From contig MU400662.1 of the NCBI GenBank assembly GCA_022578965.1, positions 1 through 64,000 of the forward strand: a stretch of 64,000 nucleotides of DNA, in the 5' to 3' direction. Positions 25,328-40,000 of the stretch are shown here, in pieces. The notes under the pieces were generated by a model. It made no database searches, was not told the origin of the DNA, and was given only the letters and a program-made list of their open reading frames with translations. The position numbers and the translations under genes were made by a program. Numbering within the stretch: position 1 is the first letter of the stretch; every line of letters starts with the position of its first letter. The stretch comes from Xylaria sp. FL1777 (taxonomy: Eukaryota; Ascomycota; Sordariomycetes; Xylariales; Xylariaceae).

Positions 25328-28300
25328 ATCTTTTTTTATTAAAATATAGCTGCTTTTAGTTTATTTTAATACTTATAATTATAAAGTTTTTTATTTTTAT
25401 TAACGTTTTTTAAACAAGGTTAATATTATTTTTTTTTGCTTATTTAGTTTTATAAGTTTTTTTTTATTTTTTTTGCTACGTTTAAAAGTAGCTTAAGCTT
25501 TAGCGCTTATAAAAGCATTATAGCTTTATTAAAACTAGTTTTAGCCTTTTTATATATTTAAATATATAAGCAGAAGCTTTTAAAAATGCCTAATATTTCT
25601 TTTGTAAAAGTGCTTATAAAAAGTTTATACTTTTTTTTTTTTAAACTGTTAAACTTAGCTAAATTTTATACTTAGCTTATTATACTTAAAAAAAAAAATA
25701 TCTGCAAAAATATTTATAGCAAAATAACTCCGTACTACTAAAATGTCTTTATATTGCTTATAATAAAACTTCTTTAATATAATTGTTAATTTTTTTTGCT
25801 AAGAACCTTTTTTGTGCTTTAAAGTAAAAAGCACTAAAAAAACAAAACAATTAACTTTTAGTTTTTTTTTTGGCGTTTTTTTTTTATTTTATATATTTTT
25901 AGCGCTTAATAGTAAAAAAGCTAACTTATTAAATTTAAAAAAAGTTGCTTTCGGTTTTTTTAGGAAATAATAAAGTTTAACGTTTATTAAAAGTAATAAA
26001 CGTAAATCTTTTTGCAATTTAAAGCTAAAGTGCTTTTTAAAGTTTGCTTTTAAAAATTAAATAAGCTATTTATAACTTTTTTAATTATTAATACCTTTTT
26101 TTAAATACTAGCTTATTAAGTTGCAAAACATATAGTATAAATATAAAGTTTTAATAAACTTATATATATAGTTATTACGTTAGCAAAAGCAAAAAAATAT
26201 AAAATAGCTTAATATAACCTTTATATTAAAGTGCTTTATTGTTTAATATTTTTGTAATTTTTAGAAAACTTGTTTGTTATTTTTATTAGTAGCATACTTA
26301 AAGTTTAAAATATATGCTACTTTTAAAACAATATTAATAAAAATAATAATTTAGTAATTGTTTAAGTAATATTTTATTATAAAATATTTTATTTAAAAAG
26401 TTATAGCAATTATTGCAGCTTATTTTATATTCTGCTAATTTATAAAAAGATTTTCTATAAACTAGCTATATTTAAGTTTAATACTTATTTTTAAAGCTTT
26501 AGCTTTTTTATTTATATATAGCTAAAGTAATATGTTTAGCAAAGCTTTTATTTTACGCTTATTTAGCTATTTTTTAGCGTTTAGCTTTATAAAAATATTT
26601 ATAATATAAATAGCTTTAATTTTTTATTTTGTAGTATTTATTTCGTAGAAATCTTTATAGCAGTTATAAATAGCAAGCTTTCTTTAGTAATTTAAATATT
26701 TTTATTTATACTAGTAGGTTTTTTTAACAACTGTTTGTTGTTCTAAAAAAAAAATCTTTAGCTATTGCTTTTTATTATTTTTATGTATTATTTTTAGAAC
26801 TTTATTTAGTAAAAAACAATAAGCTAGCTTTTGTTTATTGTAAAGCTTTAGTTCATTAAAATGTTTTATATTATTATTTTTTTAATAATTATTTAAAGCT
26901 TTTTTTAATAGCAGTTTTTTTAAGAATTTTATAAACAATAATTGCTAAATATTTAGTTTTTATACTGCAGGTTTTTATTCTTTATATAATTTTAGCTTTA
27001 TTGCTAAAACTATTAAATTTTTTATAAACATAACGTTAAACTTATTAAAGCAAAAATCGTTATTTTTGCAATATTTTTTAATTTTAAATAAGTACTATAT
27101 TAATATTATAAAACTTTTTATAGTTATAAATCTTAACATTTAGTTTATAGCTTATAAAAATACCTTTAAATATTTAGTTTTTAGTTTAAGCATATAAAAT
27201 AACGTTTTATTTATATTTACTAAGTAGTTTTATGCAGCAAAATATACTATAAGAGCTTTTTTTTAAAAATTAAGCGCTTTTTTATTAAGCAACAAATTAA
27301 AAATATAAAGAACTTTTATTAAAATTACATATAATATAAACTACTAATATTTTAATGCTTTTTTATTGCAATACCTTTTATATATTAAGTATATTGCTTT
27401 TTTTTATATTTGTTAAATTAAGTTTAAAAATAAGTTTTAGCAGGTTTTATTATTTTTAAAGAATGTATAACTAAAGTGCTTTTTTAGTACTACTTTTTTT
27501 TTTTTTTTTAGGTTTCTAAAAAACAAACTTTTTATAAAAGTTATTTTTTTTTATATAAAATAAAATTTTAAAACAGACTTTAAAAAAACATTAACTAAAA
27601 AAAGTAGTATGTTTTTTAGCTAAACATTCTTTATATCTAGTTTTTTAATCTATAAAAAAAGCTAGTAAGCTAAATATTTCTTATATTTTAAACTTTTAAT
27701 AATTATTAGTTTTTTTTTAAAGCTATTTTTAAAAAGCTTTTAGTTCTTAAAGAAAAGCTCTTTATAATTAGCAGTTAAGTTTATATATATATGCTTATTT
27801 TCTTTTCTTTTTGCTTTTTTTTTAAAGTTTGCTATTTTTTATGCTAGTTGTTTATATGCTTTAGTATTAAGTATTAGCTCTTTAAAACTTTTAAAAAGAA
27901 ATGCTTTTATTTTTAACTAATTTATAATACTAATAACTTTTTTAAAAATAAAAAATATAATAATTAAAAGCGTATGCATATAATAAAAGTAATTCTTAAT
28001 AATATTTAAGCGTATATATGCTTTTATTATGTTTTATAATTAAATAAAAAATGCAAGCAAATTAAAAATTCTAATATAAATTAAAAATATAAAAACAAAT
28101 AGTATAAAAAAGTATAAAATACAAGTATTAATATTAGTACTACTTGCTATATATAGTTTAATATTTTTAATTGCTAATTTAAGTTATTACTTTTTAATAA
28201 TTGCAAGATTTTTTAAATATAAATACTAAAAGCATTTATGCTAAATGTAAAAAGTTAAAACTTATTAAGTAAATAAAATAGCAAAGTTAAATATAAATAA

Positions 28301-31069
28301 AAAGTTTAAATAAAACAAATATAATAAAAAAAACCTAAAATATATATTCTTAAATTAGCGCATTTTTTTTTTATAAACTTACTATATTATTTTTAATTTA
28401 TTAATTAATTATTTTATTGCTAAAATAGATTATTAATTATTAAATGCTTTTATAACAATTATTTTTTATATATTTATGTTAGTATTAATTAAAAAATAAA
28501 CAAGTAAAGTAATCTTAGTTAACTAAGTAGTTATTTTTTAACTTTTTTTTAATATATTTATAACTTATTTTCTTTAAATATTTATTGCTATTAATAGCAA
28601 AGCAAATAACTTAAGCTTTAATAAGTATAAAAAAAAAACTTGTTTTTTTTTTTAATTTGTTTTTTTTTAAGTAGTTCTAAAGCTTAAATTTTTCTTGCAA
28701 TTTTTTTTTTTAGTGCTTAAGTTTTTAAATCACTTAGTTTATACTTTTATTATAAAGTTTTTGTTCTTAAATAATACAATTAATGCTTGCTTAATTAAAT
28801 ACTTAAGAAATAATTCTTGCGTTATTAATAAGGTTTTAAACAATTAAAAAGTATTATAATAATTAATTAATATTTAAGAAATTAATATTGCTTAGCTAAT
28901 AAATAGTTGCACTTATAATATTTAAAAAGTTAAATTTATTAATAAATAGCAAAATATATATGCTTTTTTTTTCTTTAGATTTTGTTTTTTTTATTTAGCT
29001 AACTTTTTTTGTTTTATATAATTAAGCACTAAGCTATTTATAAATTAAAATTCTTAGTAATAATATTAGTAGCAAGTATATTTAATAAAAAGTTAATTAT
29101 GATTTTTTTTGTATATATTATACAAATTAATATATTTAAGCTAACTTTAGCTAAATAAAAAAATAAAAGCATTTAAAATTTTGCTTATTATATATAAAAA
29201 CAATTAAAAGCAGTTTTTAAAGCAAATATATATATTAAATCCTTTATAACTTTTATTAACTTATAGCTATATTTATATAGCTATTTAAAATATAAAATGC
29301 TATATTTTATAAGCATTATAAATAGTTGCTAATAATAGCTAAAAGCAAAAGGTATATAAAGCTTTATTTTTTTTTTTTTTGCTGCACTATTTTAAAATAA
29401 AAGTTTAATATGTATGCTAACTATACGTTTATTATTTAGTTATAAAACTATTTATTTTATAAGTTTAAAAATAATATAGCTAAATATTTTAAAGCTAATA
29501 TAATAACTATAGTAGTTAAAAAAGATTTTATGCTTAAGAACTTTAAAAAATAAATAGTTTTAATTAAAAATACCTTTGTTTGCTTAACTAAAAAAAAAAC
29601 TAAATTAAAACGCAAGTTAAAGCGTTTTTTTTAAGCTAATTTTATTGCTTAGCTTATTAAATGTAATATTAGTAAGCAATAATTTAGTATTACTTAAAAA
29701 ATTAGCATAACGCTTAAGTATTTAAAGAAATAGCTAAAGAAATAAATCAAATAAGTTATATAAAGTAAAATAAAATAAAGAAATTAAATAATCTGCTTAT
29801 ATAGCAATGTTTTTTTTAATACAATTTACGATTATTTTTTTTTATTATATAGCTTATAAATTCTTTTTTAAACGTAATAAATAAAAAAAAAATAGTTATT
29901 ATATAAAAAGTTAAGTTATAATATTTATAAAAGCAAATATATAAAACTTTTATAACAAAAAAATCAAAAATATATAAAATAAGAATTATTAATATTAAAT
30001 TATTAAATCTTTTTTTGTTTTTTTTTTAGTTTTTATTTTTTTAGCTTTATATAATTAAATAATTTTATTTAATTTTTTATAGCAAAGTTTTATTTTTGCT
30101 AAGCTTGCTTTAAACTTTGCTTAAACGTTTGCTGTTTTATTAAATGCTTATTATTGCTTAATAATAGCTTTAAGTTATTACTAGTAGTTTAAACGCATAA
30201 AATATAAACTAGTAACTTTTTAAGGTATAATAATAATGTTTTTTGCTTTTTAGCAGTTTTAAAGTTTTTATTAAGTATTAAATAGTTTAAACTAAAAGCA
30301 CAAAAAACTGTTTAATTTTAAATAAAAATAACAAAGCAATTAAAAGTAAAAAAACTTATGTGCAAACGTTAGTATAATAAAATAAACTTAAGTAATTAAA
30401 ACTAATAAGTAGTTTTTACTTTTGTTTTTTTTGTTTTTATGCATTTTTAAAAAAAAGCAATAATAATTTATATTAAAACTAAGTTGCTTAGTTATTTAAA
30501 AAACGTTAAAATAAAATAAAAACTTATATTTTTAGCGTAATAATAAAAAAGGTACTAATAAACTAGCTATTATAAAACTAACAAATATAAAACTAATAAA
30601 AAGAAAGCTATAAAAAATGCGCTTAGTTTTAAGCAAAAAAAAATAATTTTGTGCATTATAACTTAATTATATAAACTTATATAATTAATAAAAATAAAAA
30701 ACAAAACAATTGGTAAAAAAACAAAAAGTAAAAAAAAAAAAATCTATTGTTTTAGCTTTTATTAGTTATTACTTTTTAAAGCGCTTTATAGTATAATAGC
30801 TAAAAAAATAAAGTAAGCTATTATATTTTTTAGCACTTAAAATATTTAAAACGCTAAAAATTATATTATAGCTTTTATAAACTTAAAAAGCTTTTATAAT
30901 TTATTATATTTTTTTTATTTTTTATAGCTTAATTACTATAGCTTTAATTATTAAAAGCTTTATTATTTTAGTTTAGTTTTTAGTAAATAGCTATAATACT
31001 AATAGTTTATATATTAAAGTTAAAATTTTTTAGTTTTTAGTATTTTTAATTATTTTATATAAATTGCCT
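25328..31069 (-). other. Gy15 copy B: unidentified region between integrase and 3' LTR
   Basis: The reverse complement of copy A 45626-51363. See the copy A entry for content. Here it is about 5.7 kb with no frame above 80 codons; both strands give long stretches with about one stop per 15 codons, so the coding strand cannot be told from this copy alone. Confidence 0.65.
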
Positions 31070-33842
31070 TAATTTTTTAAAAAAAAATAACCTTTTTAAT
31101 TTTTTGCTAGTTAGTTTTACTAATTAGTATTGCTTATAATTAATATTTTTTTTAATTTTATAAAGGCTAATTTATTTATATAGCAGCTTTTTATTGTTAA
31201 ACTTATTTATTAAAAGCATAATATTATAAAAAAAAACAAAAAAGCTTTTTTTAAGTAGTTGCTTAATTTTATAAGCGTTTTTTTAAAATTTAGCCTTTAT
31301 AGCTAATTTTTTTTTCTTAGTTATAATTGCTTTAATTTTTATAATATTTTAGTTATAGTGTTTTAGCTACTTAACTTTAGCTTTAATAAAATTTTCGTAA
31401 AAAACAATATTTTGCTACTTAATTATTTTCTATGTTAGTATTACATTTTTTACTAGCAAAATTAGCATTTTTTTATATATTAGCTTATATAAGCTGCAGT
31501 TATAATAGTATATAAAAGTATAATTTGCTTATATTACTAAGTTTAAGTATTTTAGCTAATTTTTTTTAGTTTTATTTATTATTTATATAAAGCTTTTTTT
31601 TATTAGCTTATAGCCTTTTTTAATAAAGCTTTAAGCCTAAAAATAATAAACTAAACTATAGTTTATTTTATAGCTTAAAATATTTATTGCATTTTTTACT
31701 TCTTTTTTAAATTTAAAGCTATTATTATACTTAATTTTAATAAAGACTTTATGCTAAAACATAATTTTTTCTTTAATAAATTTAAGTATTTTTAAAAAGT
31801 TTATATGCTTTAAAAGTTTAGCTTTTAAATAAGTTGTTATTTTGTATTTTGCTTTTATAATAGCTTTAAATTTATTACTTAATAGCATAGTTTGCATATT
31901 TATAACTTAAAAAACCAAAAGATTTAAAAAGTAATTAAAATAATATTTTTTAGTTTTTTTGCTATTAATAAATTTTTAGTAATTAAAGCAACTAGCAATT
32001 ATAGTATAAACGTTTTAATAAAAGTCTTTTTAGTAATATTTTTAAGTTATTTATTAAGTTATGGATATTTAGCTTTTATGTGTTATTTTTTTATAGTTTT
32101 TTTTAATAAAAGCCTTTTGGGTTTTTTTGTTATTAATGATTTTTTTTGGCATTTTTTTAAACTTTGCTTTTTTTTAAAGAATAAACTTGTTAATGAAAAA
32201 TTTAAAAGCTTTTTTTTTAAAGTAATTCTGCTTTTTTTTTATTGTAAGTTTTTTTAAAACTTGCTTAAAAACAAAATACTTAGTAATCTGCTTGCTTTTT
32301 TTGCTTTAATTTTTTTTTAAATATAACAAAAGTTCTGTTTTTTAATATACTAAGCTTTTAATTAGTTAATTACTTAATTTTTTATATGTAATAATAATAG
32401 CTATTATATATAGTTAAAAATTAATAAAATTTTTTATATTTTTTTTCTAATAATTATTTAACTTATTTAATAGCTTAAAAAATTTTTTAAAAAGCTTATT
32501 AGCAGCTATATATTTTTTTTTTAGTATATAGTAAAATATAAAATTAAAGGTCTTTATATATACTATTTATTTTGTTAATTAAGCATTTAGTAATGCTAAA
32601 AATTTATTATTTAGCTAAGCTATAAAAACTTTTGCATTAGTTTTTAAATAAAACATAATTTTATAAAAATAATTATGTAACTTTTAAAAAGTTTTAACAA
32701 TAGCAAGTTTTTTTAGCTTTGTAGTATTATATCTTTTTTTAAAGTTTTTTTATGTTTTAAACTTATATTTTGCTAGCTTAATAGCTTTATTAATTTTTTA
32801 GCATAAAATAGCGCTTTAGCTAGTTTTAAAAGTATTTATTTTTAGCTAAATAAGTTCTTTTGTATAATTAAAAATAATAAAAATAAAAGCTGTTATAATA
32901 GCTTTTTAAAGCTTTTTTATAGCTTTTTTCTGCGGTTTTTTAAAGCAAAACAGCTTATTTTTTCATAATAAAACTGTTAATAGTTTTGCAATTATAGCAT
33001 ACCTCTATATTTATATCTAGTAATATATTATTATTCTTAAAAAAAACTGTATTTTTATAATGTTTTTGCAAGTTTTTTACTTAAGAATTTTTATTACTTT
33101 TGCTTTTATTAAGCTTTTGCTATTAGTGCTACATATATAACTAACTATTTTAGTTATTTGTTTTGCTTACTTGCTTTTAAATATACTAGCTATAATTTTA
33201 GCTAGCTTAAAATTAAGCAATATAGCATTAAGATTTTTAAAATGTTTTAATATAAATTGCTTAATACTTAAAGCAACTTTATAATTATTATATTTAGTAA
33301 TAAGTTCTTTAATTATTATATTATTAAAAAAAAGCTTGCATTTTATTAGTAATATATTATATAAAACTTTTAATAATACCTTTAAAAACTAAGCTACTAA
33401 ATTTATTGCTTTTTGCAAAAAAGTAGTTATTTAAAAAAAGCTTATTAGTATAAAAAAAGCAGTTATTATTTAGCTAAAAATAAAAAGTAGTATTTAATTG
33501 TATTTTAAAAATAAATTAACTACGGAAATTATTTTATATATTGCAAATTTTTTAGAAAACTTATTATAGCTTTAAAGAAAATTAGCATTATATATAATAA
33601 CTGCGTTTATTTTTGTAGCTAAATTAATTAATCGAACCTTTTTACTTTTTTTTTGTATTAAGAACTAAGCGTTATAATACAAACTGTAAGCTTTTTTAAA
33701 AACGCTATATTTAAATTAAGTTCTTAAAACCTTTATAGTAATATTTTTTAAAAGCTTAAAAATTAAAATGCTGCAAACTTGCTATATTTTATAAAAAACT
33801 GTTTTAATTTTATAAAAAGAAAAAATTTTATTATGTATTCTT
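31070..33842 (-). pseudogene. pol: Gy15 copy B pol remnant: RT, RNase H, integrase
   Basis: Antisense copy of the pol block of copy A. RT about 33172-33842 with the F-F-N-N catalytic remnant (AAT AAT on the minus strand at 33320-33325), RNase H about 32455-33135, integrase about 31070-32245. The three domains keep the spacing of copies A and C. Stop codons throughout. Confidence 0.85.
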
Positions 33843-36707
33843 TTTATTTTAGAAAAGTTCTATAAAAGCGCTATTTTTTTGTAATACTATATTTTAGTTA
33901 GCAATGCTGCTTTTTGCTAAGTAAAATTAATTATATAAAGCTTTTTTAAAAAAACAGCTAATTATTTAGTAGTTAATTAAATGCTTTTAAAAGTAATGCT
34001 AAAACATAAATATATGTTTTAATAAATGTTATTTTGTTAAAATAGCATAAGATCTTTTAAGTAATAGCTTGCTTTTTTTAAAGCTTGCTTTTTTTAAAGC
34101 TTGCTTTTTTTAAAGCTTGCTTTTTTTATTTATAAAATTTAAATAAAATAGTGCTATTAAATAGCACGTTATTTTTAAGATAAATCTTTTTATTTTTTGT
34201 TTTATATATTGTATTTAAAATTATTGTTTTATTCCTTATTAATTTGTTAGTTTTTAAAGCTTAAAAAGTTAATAATACTTAAGTTAAAGTTATAATTAAG
34301 TTATTTTTGTTTTTTAATTTATATGCAAGATTTTTAGTTTTTACAATTATTAATCTTTTAGTATTTTTTTGCTTTAATGCTTTTTTTATTGCAACTAAAA
34401 GTATTTTAAATAGTTAATTATTATTAAAAACAGCATAAACTTTTTTATTGTTTTATATTTCTAGATTTTTAAAAAGTTTGATATTTTATATAAAAGAAAT
34501 TAAAAAAGCTACTAACGTTATATTATTATATAAGTTTTGATTTTTTTAAAAGTTTACACTTATATATTTCTTTAAACTATGTTTTTTTAATTTTTTTTTT
34601 GCTTTTTTTTGCTAATTATTAGATTTTTTATTTAAAGTCTAGTATTTTTATGCTTTATATAGCTTATTTGCTAAGCTAATAATTTAGTAAATATATATTA
34701 GTTTTTTAATTGCTAACATTTTTAAGCCTTTAAACTTAGTTTTTTAATATAGTTTATTATTAATATAATAATTTAGCTTATTTTAAGTATTATACTAGCT
34801 ATTATATAAAAGCTTTAAAAGTATAAACTTATTTAAAACTTTATAATAAAGTTTATTTTTAGTAACAAAAAATAAATAGCTTATTTTTTATTAACTATAT
34901 ATAGTAAAAAAAGCAGCAATTTTTTATTTATTTAAATAGTAGTTTTTAAGCATTTTATATATTTAATAAAATTATTAGTCTAGTTAAATCTTTTTTAGGT
35001 TATATTTGTATTTTTAGTAGCAAAGCTATTTTTATTAACAAATAAGTTTATAATAATGCTAAACTATACTTTAGAATTAATAATTCTAGTAATATTTTTT
35101 TTGTAAATTTTGTTTTTTATTTTTATAGTAAGCTTTAAGCAAAACTATATATATTTTTTTAGCTTTATAACGCTTAAAAATATAGCTAAAATACTTTGTA
35201 ATTTTAGCAGTAAAGCTAATATAAAACATAAATTTAAAAAGCTTAAGTATTTTTAATTAAAATAATTTATTAAGCTTAAGTTTTTTTTATTATAAAATCT
35301 ATACTTTAATGTTTTTTTAAATAAGTTTAAGCTATTGCTATTAGTATAATTATTATATTTTTTATATATTTTTATTTTAAAAAGGTTAAAAGTTTAATTA
35401 ATGCTTTTTAAAATTATTAATATTAGTTATATTAGTTTTTTAAGCTTATTTTTTTTTTTTAGCACTATTGCTGCAAAATTAGCATTAAGCCAAAGTTTTA
35501 TTAAAAATATTACTTTTTTTAAAAACAGCATAAGTATAACAATTAGTAACTTTTGCTTTTTTAAGTTATTTTTAAATAATAAATATATAATATTATATTA
35601 GTTTAAAATCTTAAAAAGCATTTTATTAAATTTTAGCTTATTTTTTAACGTTTAAAAATTTAAAGCAATATAAGCAAAAAATAACATTACTTAATTATCT
35701 TATTAGTTTTAATTGCAAAGAACTTTTATTATTTTATAGCGTTGCTTTTTTAAAAAAGCAGCTATAAAGCTAAGTTAAAACATATAAATATATATAATAA
35801 AACTATTATATTTTATTTTTTTATTTATTTATGCTACTAAATAGTTTAATAAAAAGCTAGTTTTATAAGTATTATTAAGCAATTTATATTTACTAAGCTA
35901 ACTAACTAATTATAATATTAGCTAAAAACTTCTTTATGTTTTTTTAATTACTAGCTATTAAAATTTTATGTTATTTTTTAAAAAGTCTATGTTTTTATAA
36001 AAAAAAGCATTTTTTATGTTTATTTAAATTAAGATTTTTTATAATAAAGTTTTTAGTTAAGCTTTATATTTTAATTTGTTGCTTTTTTTTTTTAAAATAA
36101 ATTATAGCATATTTAATTTAATTTGCTAGCTTAAATTTTTACTAAGGTTATTTAAAAGCAGTAGTATTATTTTTAGCATTAATTTAAGTATTTTTATTGC
36201 TTTAAAATATAATTTAGCTTTTATTTAAGCAATTGTTTAAATAAAAACACTAAAGTACTTTAGAACTTTTAGTATAAAGTTTTTAAAAATAACATTTGTT
36301 TTTTTATTTAAAAAGTTCTTAGATTTTTTAGCTTATATTTTTTTAAATTTTAAGCTTTTTTTTATAAGTTTTGCTTTTTAAATTTCTTAAAGCTTTTAAT
36401 AATTAAAGTTCTTTAGTTCTAATAAAATATTTTACTTATAAAAATTATTGTTTATTTATATATTTTTAGTGTTAAGCTAAGTAAAAAACTTATTATTATT
36501 TAAATAAATCTTTTTAATTATTTAATTTATAAAAAGCTTTTTTTTTTGTTTTTTAGGTTTTTTTTTACTTTTTGTTTAGTAAAAAGCAGCTTTTTTAAAT
36601 AAAAGCTTATAATAATTAGCTTAAAACATATTTATACTAATTTTTTTGCTTAATATATAGCCTTATAAAACTTTAGTATTATTTGCATTATAAAAAATGC
36701 TTTATAT
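33843..36707 (-). other. Gy15 copy B: region upstream of pol, outer part
   Basis: Reverse complement of copy A about 40020-42852. Presumed gag and protease region by position. A 66-codon open frame on the plus strand (35401-35601) runs antisense to the element and is taken as chance. No recognisable motif. Confidence 0.5.
34066..34129. repeat. 16 bp tandem repeat expanded in copy B
   Basis: Four units AGCTTGCTTTTTTTAA at 34066-34081, 34082-34097, 34098-34113 and 34114-34129. The same site in copies A (about 42600) and C (about 7425) holds only two units, so the expansion happened in copy B after the copies separated. Confidence 0.9.
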
Positions 36708-37011
36708 TAAAATAAAATAAAGTAGCTAAATGAGCTTACTAGCTAGTTAAAGTAAGTTTAGGCTAAGTTATATAGTAGGAATAAAAGTATAAGTATTGCG
36801 TTAAATTTTGAAGTATAGATTTAATTATTACGCTTAACATTATGAAAATTAGCTATAGTTGCTTTATTTATATTGTTAAATAGCTTTTTAATTGATTGTT
36901 TTATTTTTTAATTTATATATGGCTTAATTGCTTAAATGCGTAAGTTATGACTTATTTTCTTACAATTAAAGTAGTATAATAAATCTTGCGTAATTGTATT
37001 GCTTTATTTTA
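36708..37011 (+). repeat. Gy15 copy A 5' LTR
   Basis: 304 bp, starts TAAAATAAAATAAAGTAGC, ends GCTTTATTTTA. Compared with the 3' LTR the first part differs only by transitions (for example AAATGAGC against AAATAAGC, AGTAGGAAT against AGTAAGAAT). The copy B 5' LTR (54674-54977) keeps the original TGAAGTAAAGTAAAGTGG start, which shows that TG...CA ends were mutated to TA...TA here. Confidence 0.95.
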
Positions 37012-40000
37012 TTAGTGTTTTTAGTAAAGCTAATTTTTTACTTATAATAAATAATACTATAAAACCTATAAACGGACGATTTATTATTGCTAACTTATAT
37101 ATTTAATTTATTTATTTATTAATTGCTACAATTTTTATATGCAAGTTATAATATATTATATTTAGCTGCTTTAGTTAGTAATAAGCAAAGCTTGCTTAAC
37201 ATAAGCAATTTAGTTATAATTAATATAAACGTTTAAGCTAGTAGCTTTTAATTAATAAAGCTTAAAACAAACGTATAAAAATATTAAACTATTTTTTTTA
37301 GCTTAGTTTATAAAGCGTTTTTATTTTTTTTAGCAAAACAATAATTAAGTGTTAAAATGCTAGTATAATTTTTAAAATAGCAAAGCTAAAAAACTGTTTA
37401 TTAAAAGCTTTTAAAGGCCTAAAAAGAAGAAATTTTTGCTAAAGAGCTAGTGCTTTATAAAAAAAAAAGCATAATTATTTTTAAAAGAACGAAAAAAAAC
37501 AAAAAACAGGCTTAAAAAAAAGTAAAAGTTGCTAAAACTTCTAAAAAAGCTATAATACAAGCAAATCTAACGCTTATTTATATTAAATAAGTCTAAGTTT
37601 ACGCGTTAATGTATAAAGCTTTTAATAATTAAGAATATACTTTGTTTTTTGAACTAATATAGTTTTTTATTAAAAAACAAAAAGCAAAGTCTTTTAAGTA
37701 TAAACTAGCTGTTGTTTAGAAATTTTGCATAAAACGCAGCTATTGCTTTTTTATAGCGCTTATTATTAAATAAAAAAGCCTTAAAAAAAAGAAAAAGGCA
37801 TGCTACTTTTATAAATAAAAAGCTATAAAAAAATAAAGCTTGCTTAATAAAACTTACGTAAAGTAAAGCAAGCTAAACTAAAAAACAAAAAAACTAAATG
37901 CTATAAAGCATACAAAAAAATAAAAGCGCATAAAAAACAAAAATATAAAGGCATTTAAAGAAAAACTTAAAGAGCTATAAAAAATAAGCTAGCAGTTTTT
38001 ATAAAGGCAAACAAAAGAAATTATTAAGTTCCTTAAAAAAAAAGTCCAAAAAAATAACATAAAAAAACTTAAATACTTAAAATACCTAAAAACTTTTAGC
38101 ACTTTATACTTTTTTTTTTTTTAAACTTACATTTTTACTTAGTTTACTTTTATTATTTTTTGTAGCTTACTTTTTTTGTTACTTTTATATAAACTTTACT
38201 TTAATTTATTATATAGTTTAAAAGTTTAAAAACTATAGCTTAGTTAAGTAATTTAGCTATAAAAAATTATTAAATCTTTTTACTTTAATATATAAAAAAT
38301 ATTAAAACTACTTATAAACAAAAAAAATAAAAATAACTAGCTTATTATTTTTAAAAAATATTAAAGCAATTTTATTTAGCTTAAGCTATTTTAATAATAA
38401 GCATAATGTTAAAATTAAGCTATTATTTATGCTTTTTAATTTAAAATTAAACTAGCATTTATTATTTAATAAGTTAAAAATAAACAAATAACTAAACAAT
38501 TTAAATGCTTTTTTTTGCGTAAGGCGTTTTAAAAACATTAATAAAATTAAATAAGTTTTTATTTATTGTAATACTTTTTAAACAAAAAAAATAGTAAAAA
38601 TAATACTAAAAAATTATTTATTATAAACTAAAGCTTATAAACTGCTTAAGCAAAAATTTAAGCTTTAAAACTTTAAGCAAAATAGGTTTATTATTGCTAT
38701 ATTATAAGATTTTAAAGCTTGCTTAAAAACTATATATTTTACTAATTTTAAAACTTATTTTTTTTAGCATTAAATATATGCTAAAAATATTAAAGCTCAA
38801 AAAAATTATTACTTTAATTTTTAACTTACTTAAAGTTTGCTTAAAAAGCTAAATCAAAATACTATTAATAAAATAATAAAGTTTTTTAAAAAGTTATATA
38901 ATAACTTAAACAAAATATTTTATAAAAACTTTTATAAAACATTAAACAACTAAATTAATAAAAAATTTAAGTTAGATTTTTATTTTAAAAAAACAAAAAA
39001 AGCATATAAAGCATAAAAAAAAGTTAATTATTTATATAATTATAATTTTAACAAGCTTTTATATACTGCTATTAATGCTACTAAGCTAGCTATTAATATA
39101 ATTATATTAGCTACTAAAACAGTTATTATTAAAAAGCAGCAAGTAAAATTAGCTTAATATTTTGCTTATAATTAAAACATAAATAATATTACTAAGCAAA
39201 TATAGCAGTTAAAGTTAAAACAAAAAAACGTAGTAATTATAAAAGAAAAATTAAAAAAAATGCTAAAAAAACTACAAAATTAATATGTTTAGCTAATTAA
39301 TTAAAAACTATAAACATTACAATATTATAAAATTAACATAAACTTATTAAAGAAATAAATGTTTAGTATTAATATTATAACTTTTAAATATTTATAAAAA
39401 AGTAAATATAACTTTAAAAAATAAAAACAAAAAAAACAATTGTTTAATTTTTTATAATAAATAAAGTTAAACAATCTTTATTTAGCAAAAGAAATTATTT
39501 ATTAAAAATATAGCATAAATAATTACTACGTTTATAAATGTAACTTTGCTTACAAATTAAAAAAAAAAAACATTATATACTAAAACTTTAAATAGTGTTT
39601 AAAAAAGCTAAGATCTTTTGTAAGCTTTAAATGCATAAAGGTTTTTTTTAAAGTTATAAAAATTAGCAAAAATAAAAAAGAAATTCTTAATGCTGCAATA
39701 AAATAAATATATAACTTTGTTTTAAGCAATAATAAGCTGCTTAAATAAAAAGCTTATTATTAACTATAGAAAAAAAATTTTGTTTTAAATAACAAAGATT
39801 TAAATACTAAAATAAAAAGCAAACAAAAAAGTTAAAAAAAAAAAAGACTTTATTAGCTAAATAATAAATAATTAAACTAATTTTTAAATAAAAAGTCTAA
39901 CGATTAAACTTTTATATTTTATAAAATAGAACTAGCAAAAGCTTATAATATTAAAAAAAACAATTTAATAAATAGTAAGCTAAATAATAGCTTTATTATA

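Noticed and set aside
35401..35601. 66-codon open frame on the plus strand
   Set aside because: It runs antisense to Gy15 copy B and is not open in the sister copies.
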